Assembly: GCF_001039355.2 (NCBI RefSeq) | Contig: NW_019775789.1 | Location: 131,889 to 195,888 of the forward strand | Direction of reading: 5' to 3' | DNA: 64,000 bases | Source: Lingula anatina | Taxonomy: Eukaryota; Brachiopoda; Lingulata; Lingulida; Lingulidae | Shown: positions 22,074 through 33,800 of the stretch, piece by piece | Layout of the letters: every line of letters begins with the position of its first letter | Position numbering within the stretch: position 1 is the first letter of the stretch | The notes under the pieces: generated by a model | The model's database searches: none | The model's input: the letters and a program-made list of their open reading frames with translations, nothing else | Told to the model about the DNA's origin: nothing | Translations under genes and position numbers: made by a program

Positions 22074-24595
22074 CAATCTGCCTGTGTTTTTGTGAGTGAG
22101 AGGATGTGTATGTGCGTATAAGAGGGAGAGAAAGAGAGGGACAGAGAGAGAGAGAGAGAGAGAGAGAATCAATGTGCATGTGTTTGTATTCATGAGTGAG
22201 TAAGAGAAGGTTTGGTGTTTATGTGAGGGAGAAACATAGTGAGAAAGAGAGGGTTTTGAAAAGGGGGAGGGTGTTATGGGAGCCAACCTACCAGCCATCC
22301 TCCACCAGGTGTCACCATGTCACAGTAAGCTGTCATCTCCTGTGAGTTTACAGTGAAGTTATAGATCCCAGACACATTGATCCCTGCTGGTGGGAGGTCT
22401 ACACAGTCCAGAGGAGGCTTGGAAGCTGGGTTTTACCAATAGCAAACAGACAAACAAACAATTTTAATAATGACAATATGGTGTTTTTTTTAATGGTTAC
22501 ATAATTAAATACAATTATAACAAGAAAAGCTTTTCCCCTCCCCTAAAACATAAAGATTTTATTATATGGTTATTATTGTTCTTAAAATGAGTTGTGAAAT
22601 TTTACAAGAGTTTGGTTTAACCTAATAACTATGAAAACAAGATATTTTGTCAGTGTTGAATTGGATTTTTTACTTATTTTGGCTTAGAATTTTAAAAGTA
22701 AATTATGTACATTTTTTTTGAGAAGGTGGAACATTTTTATACGTTAAAAAATAATTTTTAAAAAAACTGTGTGGGAAGTGTTGAGCTGATCATACATCAT
22801 ATCACTTTGAATTTGAGTTAAATGTTCGTATTTATTAATAAAGTATCAGAAAATTACCCACTTATCAATATAAAAAAGTGAAACCTACTATAAAGATTTA
22901 CAAATAATTCCAAAATTTACCTGGGCACTGTACCTTGGAGGCCAGATCACACTGGCATGGTACAGTGTTAAACTTCAGTCCTTTCGGGCAGTACTGGAGA
23001 CTACCTGAGGAATTATTGATGGCCCAGTGTGCGAATACAGAACAGTTAGAGCCAGGGTAGATGACATACATGTTTCCTGAAGATACTGTGCATGAATTAT
23101 TCACCATTGCATCTGGAATTGGTTAGAAGACATATGAGAGCTGTGAAAAATGATTTTATTTTATGATTTAGGTTTTTATGTAGGTTTAACTTTTGTTTTG
23201 TATAATAAAGGGAGGAATATGTCGGAGACATTTAATAATTCATGGACGATGTCAATAATTTCAAGTCATAACTTTTATTGTTTTCTCTATAATACATTGT
23301 GTCAATTTTGAAGAGGCTGAGTAAGGCTTGTTTAACTGTCGCATTAAGAAGCCAGTGATAAGGAAGCGTATGAAGCCATTGGCTGGAGTACGTACTAAAA
23401 GTGTGTAATATTGAATAGGGAATCAGAATGTACCTGAGCAGGCAACGAGTTCACATTAAACGATTGAAACTGGTCATTTTTGTCAGTGTGGATTTCCTCT
23501 GTAGTGTTTGGACGTAAAGATTTCGACCGCGAATCTGGGAGGTTATACGAAAGCGTTATCCTATCTAAAAGTTTCCAACGGTGTCCGTATTTCGAGCCTA
23601 ATTCCAAATTACGTTTATATCTAAATTTGTGCGGTTCCGGACACGTTTTGGCGAGCTGTGGTGAAAGTTGATCTTCATAGGCTTTAGCATTTTTTTGCCA
23701 TTTTTCTGTCAAATCCTGGAAAGGGAATAGTTTGATAATTTCTTCATGTTTTAAAGGTATCACAGTATTTTTTCTTATTTCTTAGAGAAGAGAGAATTTG
23801 ACCTTTTTGTCATCTATGTGCAGAGAAAGTTTAATAATTCCCCAAATTTTTTAGGTTGAAAATTGATGATTTTTCTTGTCTCTTGTCTTGGGGAAAAGGT
23901 AGCTTGAGAAATTCTATTATCTCATTATAATATGCCAAATAGTTGGATAACTTCTCTTGTCTCTTAGAAAGCAGAGTTACTTATTCTCTCATCTTTTAAA
24001 GAAAAGTTTGGTAATATTTTGATGTACACTGGCAATGTCTGAGAGAAAGATGTGTCACATAAAATAGTTGGATAATGACTTATTTATAAGCTCACCAAAT
24101 CCATGTACTCCTGGTCATGTAGATCATCACAGACATATTTAAACCTCTCAATGCACAATGTGTGTAAAGATTAAGTTAAAGCAATAATAAATTAGAATAA
24201 TCCAGTAAATGTTTTAGTAGTTTAAATTTGCTATATAATAAATAAATATAACAACATATATGTAAATAAGTATAACCATCATACATGTCATGCCTGTAGC
24301 CAGGGAGGTTGGGGGGAAGGTGGATTAGAGTAAAGCGCTCCTTTTCATGGTTTTTGCCAGGTAAAAAGGTCCAATGTTGGTAAAAGTTGATCTAGGTACA
24401 CGAAGAGTTCATGGTTAAAAGTCCATTATTTGAGAAAAAGAACCCCCCTCTTTATTACCCTTTGAAATGCCTGGCTATGAGCCTGCTTATAGAGTAATAT
24501 GAAAGTCATTTATCTGGACAGTAACTGTTATACTTACCAGCTACAAGTGCTGTCATGAGCAGAACAGAAACAACCACAAGACCAAGGGAGGCCAT
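20508..24595 (-). CDS. Lectin gene D: secreted CBM14-like + fibrinogen-related domain protein
   Basis: Six exons: 24538-24595, 22921-23112, 22292-22425, 21758-21863, 21146-21325, 20508-20773; 311 aa. The signal peptide (MASLGLVVV...ALVA, residues 1-19) and its promoter differ from those of genes A-C, which lack similarity to it upstream. The rest is clearly paralogous: CBM14-like module (NNSCTVSS, YPGSNC, CPKGLKFN, CQCD, QCPG), FReD with DCVDL, YCDM, FEFWW, GGWWYSND and SNLNGNG, and the local C-x5-C pair at 236/242. The C-terminus is SRETPP, as in gene C. Intron 1 holds an intact-looking open exon of other origin (23434-23715) whose phase (0,0) does not fit the phase-1 exon 1/exon 2 boundary, so I left it out of the product. 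Role inferred as extracellular sugar recognition. Confidence 0.88.
22019..22170. repeat. (GT)n/(GA)n microsatellites in intron 3 of gene D
   Basis: Alternating GT and GA runs; they correspond to the microsatellites of genes B and C at the same intron site. Confidence 0.9.
23434..23715 (-). other. Open orphan exon inside intron 1 of gene D
   Basis: A 282-bp phase-0 to phase-0 exon candidate with a CCAG acceptor and GTACAT donor, open for 94 codons. It starts DLTEKWQKNAKAYEDQ and is basic, rich in Lys, Arg and Asn, with more CpG-containing codons than the lectin exons. I do not recognise the family. It cannot join exons 1 and 2 of gene D in frame. It may be a terminal or alternative exon, or a piece of another gene carried along in the duplicated unit: decayed relics are in genes B and C at the same place. 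I see no partner exons nearby. Confidence 0.4.
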
Positions 24596-27500
24596 GTTGT
24601 TCAGTAGAAGGCTATAGATGGTGGCCTATTTCTGTATCTGATCAGTAAACATTTGAAGTCAGATTGTGATGGATTTGGAGAGTCAAATACTGTGCTTGGT
24701 AAACAGACTTTAAGACAAAAAGTGTGATTGCTTGATAAACTTTAAGACAATTCTAGAAAATTTTTATAAAAGTCAAACGAGGTTAGATGACATTTTTTCA
24801 AAAAAAAAAAAAATATGTTTTAGTGAAATATGAAAAAGATAACAAGCTCAAGAATGATAGATATTAAGAAGATAATGTTGAAATTAGACTTGATATACTT
24901 TGAATTTGAGTAATTATGGTGAATTGGAAATTATTAACTGCCTGTGTGTGGATCTGTCTCCAAAATAAATATCTTTGACAAAACTTTATCATCTATCCTA
25001 TAAACAACACTGGCTTGAAGAGATAAAATATAGAAGTACCTGATGTGTTTACAATTAATGAGATATCTCAGCATTAAGTTGATGCTCACTACAAGAGGCT
25101 AGCTGAGCATAATCTTTTTTCACTGTACAGCACAAAATGTGCACATAATAAGCTAGAGAAATATCTGTGAATATATTGTTTAAAAAATCTCTATGTGACC
25201 CTGGTAGAAGGTAGTGAATTGGAAAATATTTGTTAATGATTTTCCTGCTACATCCCATTGTTACAGTTGTATCTTTTTTGGCAGACTTAAAAAGTGCACA
25301 GCCAGGACGTGCCTGTTATACCATGGCACTGATGATAGTGATGATCTAATTCTGTTGTTTCTGTTTTATGAAATCCTTCATAGTTAAGGATTTGAAGTTT
25401 ATCTTATGTATTGCGTCAACCAGTAACACAGTTTTATTGTTTCTGTTTTATGGAATTGTTTGTCTTTTGATTGGACGTTTATCTTTTGTGTTTGCAGTTG
25501 ATGAGTTATCTCAGCAGTTAATTATTTTCATGATACATCCCATTGTCACATTTATAACTTTTTTGGGCAAGGGCTTCTTAATAAGCACTCAGTCAGGGTG
25601 TGCCTGTTATACCATGGTACTGATGATAGTGATGATCTAACTCTGTTGTTTCTGTTTTATGGAATTGTTCGTCCTTTGTGTTTGCAGTTGATGAGTTATT
25701 CCAGCAGTTAATGATTTTCCTTTGTCACATTTATATGTTTTTTGACAAGGACTTCTTAATAAGTACTCAGTTAGGGTGTGCCTGTTATGTCTTGGTACTG
25801 ATGATAGTGATGATCTAATTCTATTGTGTCTTTGATAGATAATTATTTGAAGCTTATCTTATGTACAATGGCATCAATCATTAACACAGTTTAATTGTTT
25901 TTGATTTATGTAATTGTTTGTCTCGTGATTGGAAGTTTATCTTTTTTTAGTGCAGCAAGTGATCATGTGATTTTATTGTTTCTGTTTCATCATGGATGGA
26001 CTATGATTGGAAGTCTTATCTTTTGAAGTGCGTTAAGGTAAAATGTCTAGAGGTCAGGGAGACTTGTGATAACTTGTGTCATTTGATACATTTGTTATTT
26101 GATTTAAGTATAAAGTGCACTTCATATCAGTGAGTTGCGATAATCATAGGCACGTAATACAAATTTTATTTTGTCCTTGCAAATCGGAGTATTTTTTTTT
26201 TTTTTTTTTGAGGGGGGGGGTACTGGTTGTGATTTTAACAACTGTTTTTGGATGTGATGTGTCTATTTGTTTAAAAGTTGTTTAATAATAATGATTGAAA
26301 TTTCCCAGAAAAAAATTAAATGTACATAAATATTCATGGAAACAGAGGAAAATGTGTATCACAGGAAAGCATAATTACTGTCTTTTATTTTCTTTTTGAT
26401 TTATTTTTTTACATGGCTGAAATAAGATGTAATAGAACATTTACCTAGTTTTTCATCAATGGAAGAGGTACTGAGACAGATATTTGCAAGTTTTTGTAAT
26501 GCCTTTTCTGTTTTTCTTTCTTAACTCTTAAAAAATGAAAGGAGTGAGAAAAAGATGATTTAATAGACGTATGTCTCCAGTATTATAGACAAAATGACAG
26601 CTTCCCACCACCTCAAATATTCCAGTAAATTCCAGATAACATATAAACTGAAAGAAGCATCATGCCCAATTTTTCTTGGTATAAAGATTACTCATGCAAC
26701 GTCGTCATATTGAATTTTTAAACAGAAATAAAAAGAAAATTAAAAAAAATTCTGTAGGAAAATTGTCTCTGACAGTACAGAAATGTGTACAGATTTATCT
26801 AGAGAAATATCTGTGAATGTATAGTGAAAAAAATCTGTATGTGACCCTGGCAGAGGGTTGTGAATGGGAGAATATGTTTCATCTGATTTTACTGCTATGT
26901 CAGGGGCGGATTGAAGCCATCTTTTGGGTCTTCTAGAAGACGGTCAGATATTTAAGTTTACATTGAAGGGTATCCAATTTTTTCTGTCGGAAGACGGTCA
27001 AAAATGGAGGATGGATCAACAAAGATAATTTGGAAGACTGTCAGAAAAAAGCTCTGGATCCGCCCCTGTATGTGTATATCTCATTGTTACATTTATATCT
27101 TTTTTGGCAAGGATTTATTATAAATAAGTACATAGTCAGGGTGTGCCTGTTAAACCCTGGTACTGATGATAGTGGTGATTATTTCATTGTTTCTGTTTTA
27201 TGGAATTGTTTGTCTCGTGATTGGAAGTTTATCTTTTGTAGTGCACCAAGTGATAAATTAAATGCAGTTTTTATTGTTTTACTGCTTTATGAAATCATTG
27301 ATCGACAATGATTGGAAGTTTATCTTTTGTAGTGCACCAAGTGATAAATTAAATGCAGTTTTTATTGTTTTACTGCTTTATTAAATCATTGATGGACAAT
27401 GATGGAAATTTTATCTTTTGTGGTACATCAAGTGATGAATTCGGTGTGATTTTATCATTTCTGTTTTGTGAAATCATTGATGGACTATGATTGCAAGTCT

Positions 27501-28166
27501 TATCTTTTGAAGTGCATTAAGGTAAAATGTCTAGAGGTCAGGAGGACTAGCGATAAAGTTTGTCATTTGATACATTTGTTATTTGATTTAAGTATAAAGT
27601 GCACTACTTATCAGTGAGTTGGAATATTCATTGGCATAAAATAAGCATAATATTTTGTGCTTTAGGTTGGAAATCGGGGGAGGGGGGGTATTTAGGGGGA
27701 TTGGATGGGTAAACTGGGGTCTGGTTGTAATTTTAACAGTGATTTAGGATATGGTGTACATTTTGTTTGTGTTTTGTAATTAAAATTGGTTGAATGGTTG
27801 AAACTGAAGTTCAGTTTTTTCCCTTGAATTTATTTTGAAATCCATAGAGCATAAGGTTCATTTTTTCAATTAGACCCTGGAACTTTCCATATGAGCCTCC
27901 TTCAGAATATGACAGTCAATAACATCAACCTCATATTAAAAAATATATTTGAATTTAGGCTGGCAACAGTTACTGGAGAAAGGATTCCACTTCAAATTTT
28001 GATATTTTTAGCCTTAGAAAGATATGTTAAACCACAAGAGTTAATTTAAAGTATTTTTGGTTTGTTTTAAGTTCAGACACCATGTAGAAGACATTTTAAG
28101 TTTTGGATGTCTTTTTCCATGGGCTCAGGTGCACTTAACCTCCCATTTTAAGTTTTAAATTGTTCT
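24596..28166. other. Non-coding block of segmental duplication
   Basis: No gene seen. It is made of diverged tandem repeats of a roughly 250-300-bp motif (with phrases such as TGATAGTGATGATCTAAT and TTTCTGTTTTATGGAATTG). It is homologous in direct orientation to about 47.6-52.25 kb. Short frames here are not conserved as proteins. Confidence 0.7.
26901..27068. mobile_element. CAGGGGCGGAT-family MITE, copy 2
   Basis: A 168-bp element with ends CAGGGGCGGAT / ATCCGCCCCTG, flanked by TATGT on both sides (26896-26900, 27069-27073). The homologous site near 48.87 kb lacks it. Confidence 0.9.
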
Positions 28167-30839
28167 TTAATGTTCAAACTTGCTCATCACAGATGGTTTT
28201 ATCATCATGGTAGTGGCTGACAGGGAGTACCACTGCCCATGCCAGCTTTTCCAGAAGATTCCATCAGCAACGGTGGTGTTATATCGCCCTCTTCTCGCTA
28301 GGTTGCCATTCAGGTTTGCCGTGATGTTGTCCTTGTTGAACCACCAGCCCCCGTGTCGCTTTGCGGCATCACTGTTACTGCTGTCTTTGTCTGGCGTGTA
28401 GAACTTGACGCCCTCGCTGCTACTGAGAGAGTCACCTGGAGGTGTTGGAAAACATTAAGATGTTGTTAATTGAAACCATTCTGTATATATATATTTTATA
28501 TGGGTTTTTCTTAAAGAGTATTGAAGGTGTTGTCAAAACAGTTTTTGTCTTTTCTTCCTTTTCTTTTTCACGCCACTACAGTTTTTTAATGTAATTTCCA
28601 GTGTCTTCTATGCATTGAGTTACTTTCTCAAAGGATCCAGTGTTATTTTTGCTGATGTGTATGGCCCCATTCAGAACAGATTATCCGAGGACTAACTGGT
28701 CTGTGGATCAAATATGTCCCACCCCTCTTGAAAACCATGCCACTTATCCCCTAAGGATCTCCATGCCTACCACACATGCCAGGCCTGCAGGGGCCTATAG
28801 CAATTAAATTGATTAAATCACAGTTCCAAGCTTTACTTGATCTGCAGATGAACTGTTCTGATTGTAGCATGTAAAGCACATTGTTCTGCTGTTTAAGTAA
28901 TGGTCAAATCTTATCACTGCTGCAATTTCTTTTCTTTTTCTGATGGCTACATGCACACACACTCACAGATACGCACTATACACCTAAAACATTTCTGTCT
29001 CACCTAACGTATTCTTTCACTGCTAACGCAATCATCATCATATTACCTGCATCTCCTCCCATAAATTTCCCAATGTTCAGTTTGTATCCGTTGTTGGAAT
29101 TGCCGACAGAAAATCCCGTGTATTGGGCTGATGCTGTGTTGGAGTCATAGTCATGTAGAATAAGGTGAAGGTCATATCTGTTTAGACTAGTAAGCAGGTT
29201 CATTTTCTCCAGACCTGGAATAGGGATTGTATCAGTGTTTTCATTTCTGTTTTTAGTATTATTGTTAATTTTTATTTTCATTATTATTATAATTAACAGT
29301 TGTATTACCATTATTTTTGTCCAATAATATTCAGTACTGTTATATTTGCTATTGAATATAAAAATGGCAGTATTTGTAAGTTGCTGTAGTTATGAAAAAA
29401 AGGTAAAATGCAGCAAAATGCATTTGCTAAATATTCAGATACCCGTGGAGAATTAAGACTTTCCCAAATCCAAAATCTAAGTAAGAAAATGTGGAAAATA
29501 TTTCAGAACTCCACCTACCCCACCAGAACTCGTACCCCACTCTACCAAATCCCCTGGCATAGTGGTCCCAGCCGTACCCTGAGAAGTTGAGGGGAGGAGG
29601 CTGATTGTGGGTCAACTCACGGTTTTGTATGATCTGAAATGTATAATATATTTAATGTAAGACAGATTGCCTAAAAAAAGTCATAATGATGATGATGATG
29701 ATAGTTTTGATTACTGAAATGTAAATGGCACACTCACATTTGGTAGCTGTTTTTTGTGGCTTCATGTTAGGCAACTCTATATCAAATTAATATTTAGATA
29801 CAACATAAAAATAAAGGAGATGGTATGATAAATTAAAATAATAGCTTTATATCAGACTGCATTTTGAAAATAAAAGAGATAATAGCAAATTCATTCAAGA
29901 AAGTTTAATGTTTTGTTCTATTATTTCTATCTTTTCTGTCATATAAGACCATGGGCCATTTTACACCCAGGGATTAAGGAACCGTTCATATGAAAACTCT
30001 ATTTTCTAAAAATCTATTTTCTATTCGCGGTATCTTGTGATCACGGTCTGTGCCCTGAATACCCCGCAGCGTAATTACTGACAGTGGGACCCAGTTACTT
30101 CCAAAGCTGTAATTAATTCTCGGCTGTGCTCAGAGTGATCACAAGATACCGCGAATAGAAAATAGATTTTTAGAAAATAGATTTTTCATATGAACGGTCC
30201 CTTACTCTGGTGGCAGCAGAGGGGTGGTATAATAGAAACTTGCTAGCCATCCTATTCCAGTATTTGTCTATAAGCATATCTTTTTACATCACTATCAACA
30301 TTGAAATCTTAGTTGTCTCTTATTTTCAGTTTATAATTCATTTAATATAGTAAATGAAATCTATAAGTATATGCAACACTGGTAGCAGCAGTGGGATTAT
30401 CTGATAGTTCACAAACTGATAACTAACCATCCCTTTTTTGCATTAGTCTGCAAGCATTGAACTTTGGTATGTTTTTTCAGTCTTTTTGACGTCACAAATC
30501 TATTAAATATGGTAAATTATCAATATATGTAAGTTTAACATTGGAAGCAGAGTTGGGATATTAAGTTATGTATATTTAACATTGGTGGCAGTGGTGGGAT
30601 ATCTCACAAACTCACCAGCCATCCTCCTCCCATCTTAGTCTGCAGACAGGACGCTGTCAGCACATCGTTGCCAACACTGAACTCATAGATGCCGTCCACC
30701 TTCAGTCCATATGTCATCAGGTCTGAACAGTCCAGGGGTGGCTCAGAGGCTGGGGACAGATAGAGGGATATTATATGAAAATGGACAGGTGGATTATCTG
30801 TGTGTGTGTGAAGGTGTGTACGTGTGAGAGAAAGCGAAA

Positions 30840-30887
<48 letters not shown>

Positions 30888-33800
30888 ATGAGAGAGAGAG
30901 AGAATGTGTGTGTGCATATATGAGTGACAGAGCAAGAGAGAGAAGGGAGATACTTTTCTTATGCATGTGTGTTCTTATGTGTCAGAGAGAGAGAGAGAGA
31001 GAGAGAGTAATGTGTGCATTTATGTATGTGTTTGTGTGTATGTCTGTCTGGGTGAGAGAGAGACAAACATACAGACAAACAGAGAGAGGACTAACCTGGA
31101 CATATAGTTGCAGCAGGATGATCACATTGGCAATTCCGTACATTGAACACAGTATCAGCGGGACACTCAAGCACCCGGCCATATTGGTCCTTATCAGCAT
31201 ATTCTGCAAACTTCTGACACTTGGTTCCAGGATAGATGTAGTAGACATTGTTGTCTCCCTCAGCATCTCTCAGAGTACAGGCTCTATCTGGGAACAGTAA
31301 GGGAAAAATGTCATACAGTTAAACAAGGAGACAGACCTCTATGGATTGAATATACACACAGGTGCCACTTGAAATCAAACACAACGTTTCACTTACCAGT
31401 TGGAATTTTTTGCGTGGTTGTAGAAGTTTTATGTGTGGTTGTAGAAGGAGTACTCTTGGTCGTAGTCTTTGTGGTTGTAGAAGTTGTAGTACTCTTGGTT
31501 GTAGAAGTGGTTGTGCTTTTTGTAGTGGATGTTGTACTGCTTGGCACCGCCACAGGTCTGATGGCCATTCTTGTAGATTCTAAAGAGTACCACACTCCCT
31601 TGAAAGTCTTCCAATAAATGCCATCAGGGTAGTTGGCCTGGTAGGGCCCTTTTCTTTTGCCATTCCCATTGAGGTTTGCCTCCGTGTCCTTGCTGAACCA
31701 CCAGCTGCCATGATGCTTTGCTGCCATTTTGTTGCAGTCTCGATCTTTGGTGCAGAACTTCATGTTTCTGGCACCAACAAAGGAGTCCCCTGTAATTAAA
31801 GATACAAAAGAATGTTTGAAATCATTTTGTCATTTTTTTGTCAACTTAGATGGGGATGGTTATTTTGTTGCAGTTACCATTTCTGCTTTATGTTTCTGGT
31901 GGCAATGAATGAAATGAAATGATATCAATAGAATAGCAAGGAAATACTTCCTTCTAAAAAATAGATATTTGATCATCCTGTTGCATGTATTCAAATGAAA
32001 AACATGAAACATATAATAAATTCACATTTCCTGAAAAAGAACTTTGAACCAAACATAAGGTATTATGATTATTTTAGAGATGAAATTACCAATGGTTCCA
32101 TTGCGCATCTTTCCCACAGAAAGCCTGTATCCATTGCTGGCATTGCCCACTGAGAAATTAGAAAAGATGGCATATCCACTGTGACCTGTGAAATCCTTGA
32201 GGTCTACTCGTATGTCATAGATGCGACCGTTCTTCTTTGGGTTGGTCATTTGGTAGAGGTTGTCCAGACCTGATAAGGTGGGCAAAAATACCCCAAATGA
32301 ATTAGACTGCTTTGTAGGTATATGGTGGTATTAGTGAAAGGAATAACTCACTTCATGGTTAAAAACTAAATTTGTAGGATTCAAAATCATGTTAAGCAAT
32401 GAACAAGATTTAATAATGATGGTACAGTTGCATTTCAATAACACGTGATAAAATTATATTGTTTAAATTTCCATGTGTAATATGTATATTGCATATATCA
32501 AAATGAAGAGATTTTTTATGAATTTACATAGTGTCTTGAATTACGTATGTAAATTGTGTTTCCAAGTAAAAAGTCTTATTAAAATAATTTTTAAACTATA
32601 AAAGATAAATAAACTTCATGCTCACCCCACCAGAATTCAAACCCCAGTTGTCCAAAGCCCCCGACATAATGCCTCATGTCTTGATAGAAGTCCAATGAAT
32701 TCTGAACACTGGTCTCTCGTTTTTGGATCAACTGGAAATGGAAGATGTGAAACAAACTTTTATTTTTAGCTAGCTTGACCAATATTTAAGACATTTTATT
32801 TGTTATGTATCTGTATGGTTTTTGATATTATGTGAGAAGACAAGTTGATATCAGGGGCAAATCCAGAGATATTTTCTAACCGTCTTCCATATTACTTATT
32901 TCATATTGTTAATTCATCCTCTATTTTTGACCGTCTTCTCACAGAAAAAAAAAAAAAATCATATGCCTATGTAAACTTAAACTTCTGACCGTCTTCTGGA
33001 AGACCCAGAATATGGCCTACATTTGCCCCTGGATATATTTGACAAACAATGGCCTTGGCCTGGTTATGTACTGAACTGCAGAGAGAGAGAGAGAGAGAGA
33101 GAGAGGAGGGGGAGGAGAGAGACTACTGACCAGCCAGCCTCCATCTGGACCCTCCATGTCACAGTAGGCGGCCATTTCACACGTCCCCACAGTGAAGTTA
33201 TAGATGCCAGAGTAAGGGATACCAGCCTGGCAGAGATCAGTACAGTCTATGGGGGGCTTAGACGCTGGAATAATAATAATAATAATAATGAAATGATAAT
33301 AATATATAAATGCAATTTGCTACATTAAGCATAAAGCAATTGACCAGCAGATTTGGCATCAGACAAGTAAAAATAATACTTTCTGAAGTTTTTTGGTGAA
33401 ATTGAATTAACAGATATTTTATCTGCTGTTTAAGCTAGCGGTATGTATGTTTCCATAACCCATAGATATCATCCGCAGGACATAATTGTATGATTTAGAC
33501 AATTTGGACTATTTTTCAGAGGTCTTTTTAACCAACTAACCAATTTGCTGAGAAGTTTCAAGTGTAGACTGCCAATCTTACCTGGACACTGGACATTGGT
33601 CATCAGATCACAGTGACAGGTTTTCACATTGAATCTCATACGTGCCGGACAAGCAAGAACTCTTCCCGATGGGGAGTTCTTGGCCCATTGCACAAATTTG
33701 GTACACTGGGACCCTGGGTAGATGATGTATTCATTTTGCCACTTGTCTGTGCACTTGTTCTTGGGTGTTTCTGAAGATAGAATATTTTGGTTTGAATTTT

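Noticed and set aside
30824-31300. 158-codon Arg/Cys/Val-rich plus-strand frame
   Set aside because: Microsatellite translation plus antisense of exon 7 of gene E.
31397-31763. Separate single-unit lectin gene ending at the TGA at 31389-31391
   Set aside because: The stop overlaps a strong donor, phases join perfectly to exon 7, and the downstream unit has no signal exon of its own; kept only as a possible intron-retention isoform.
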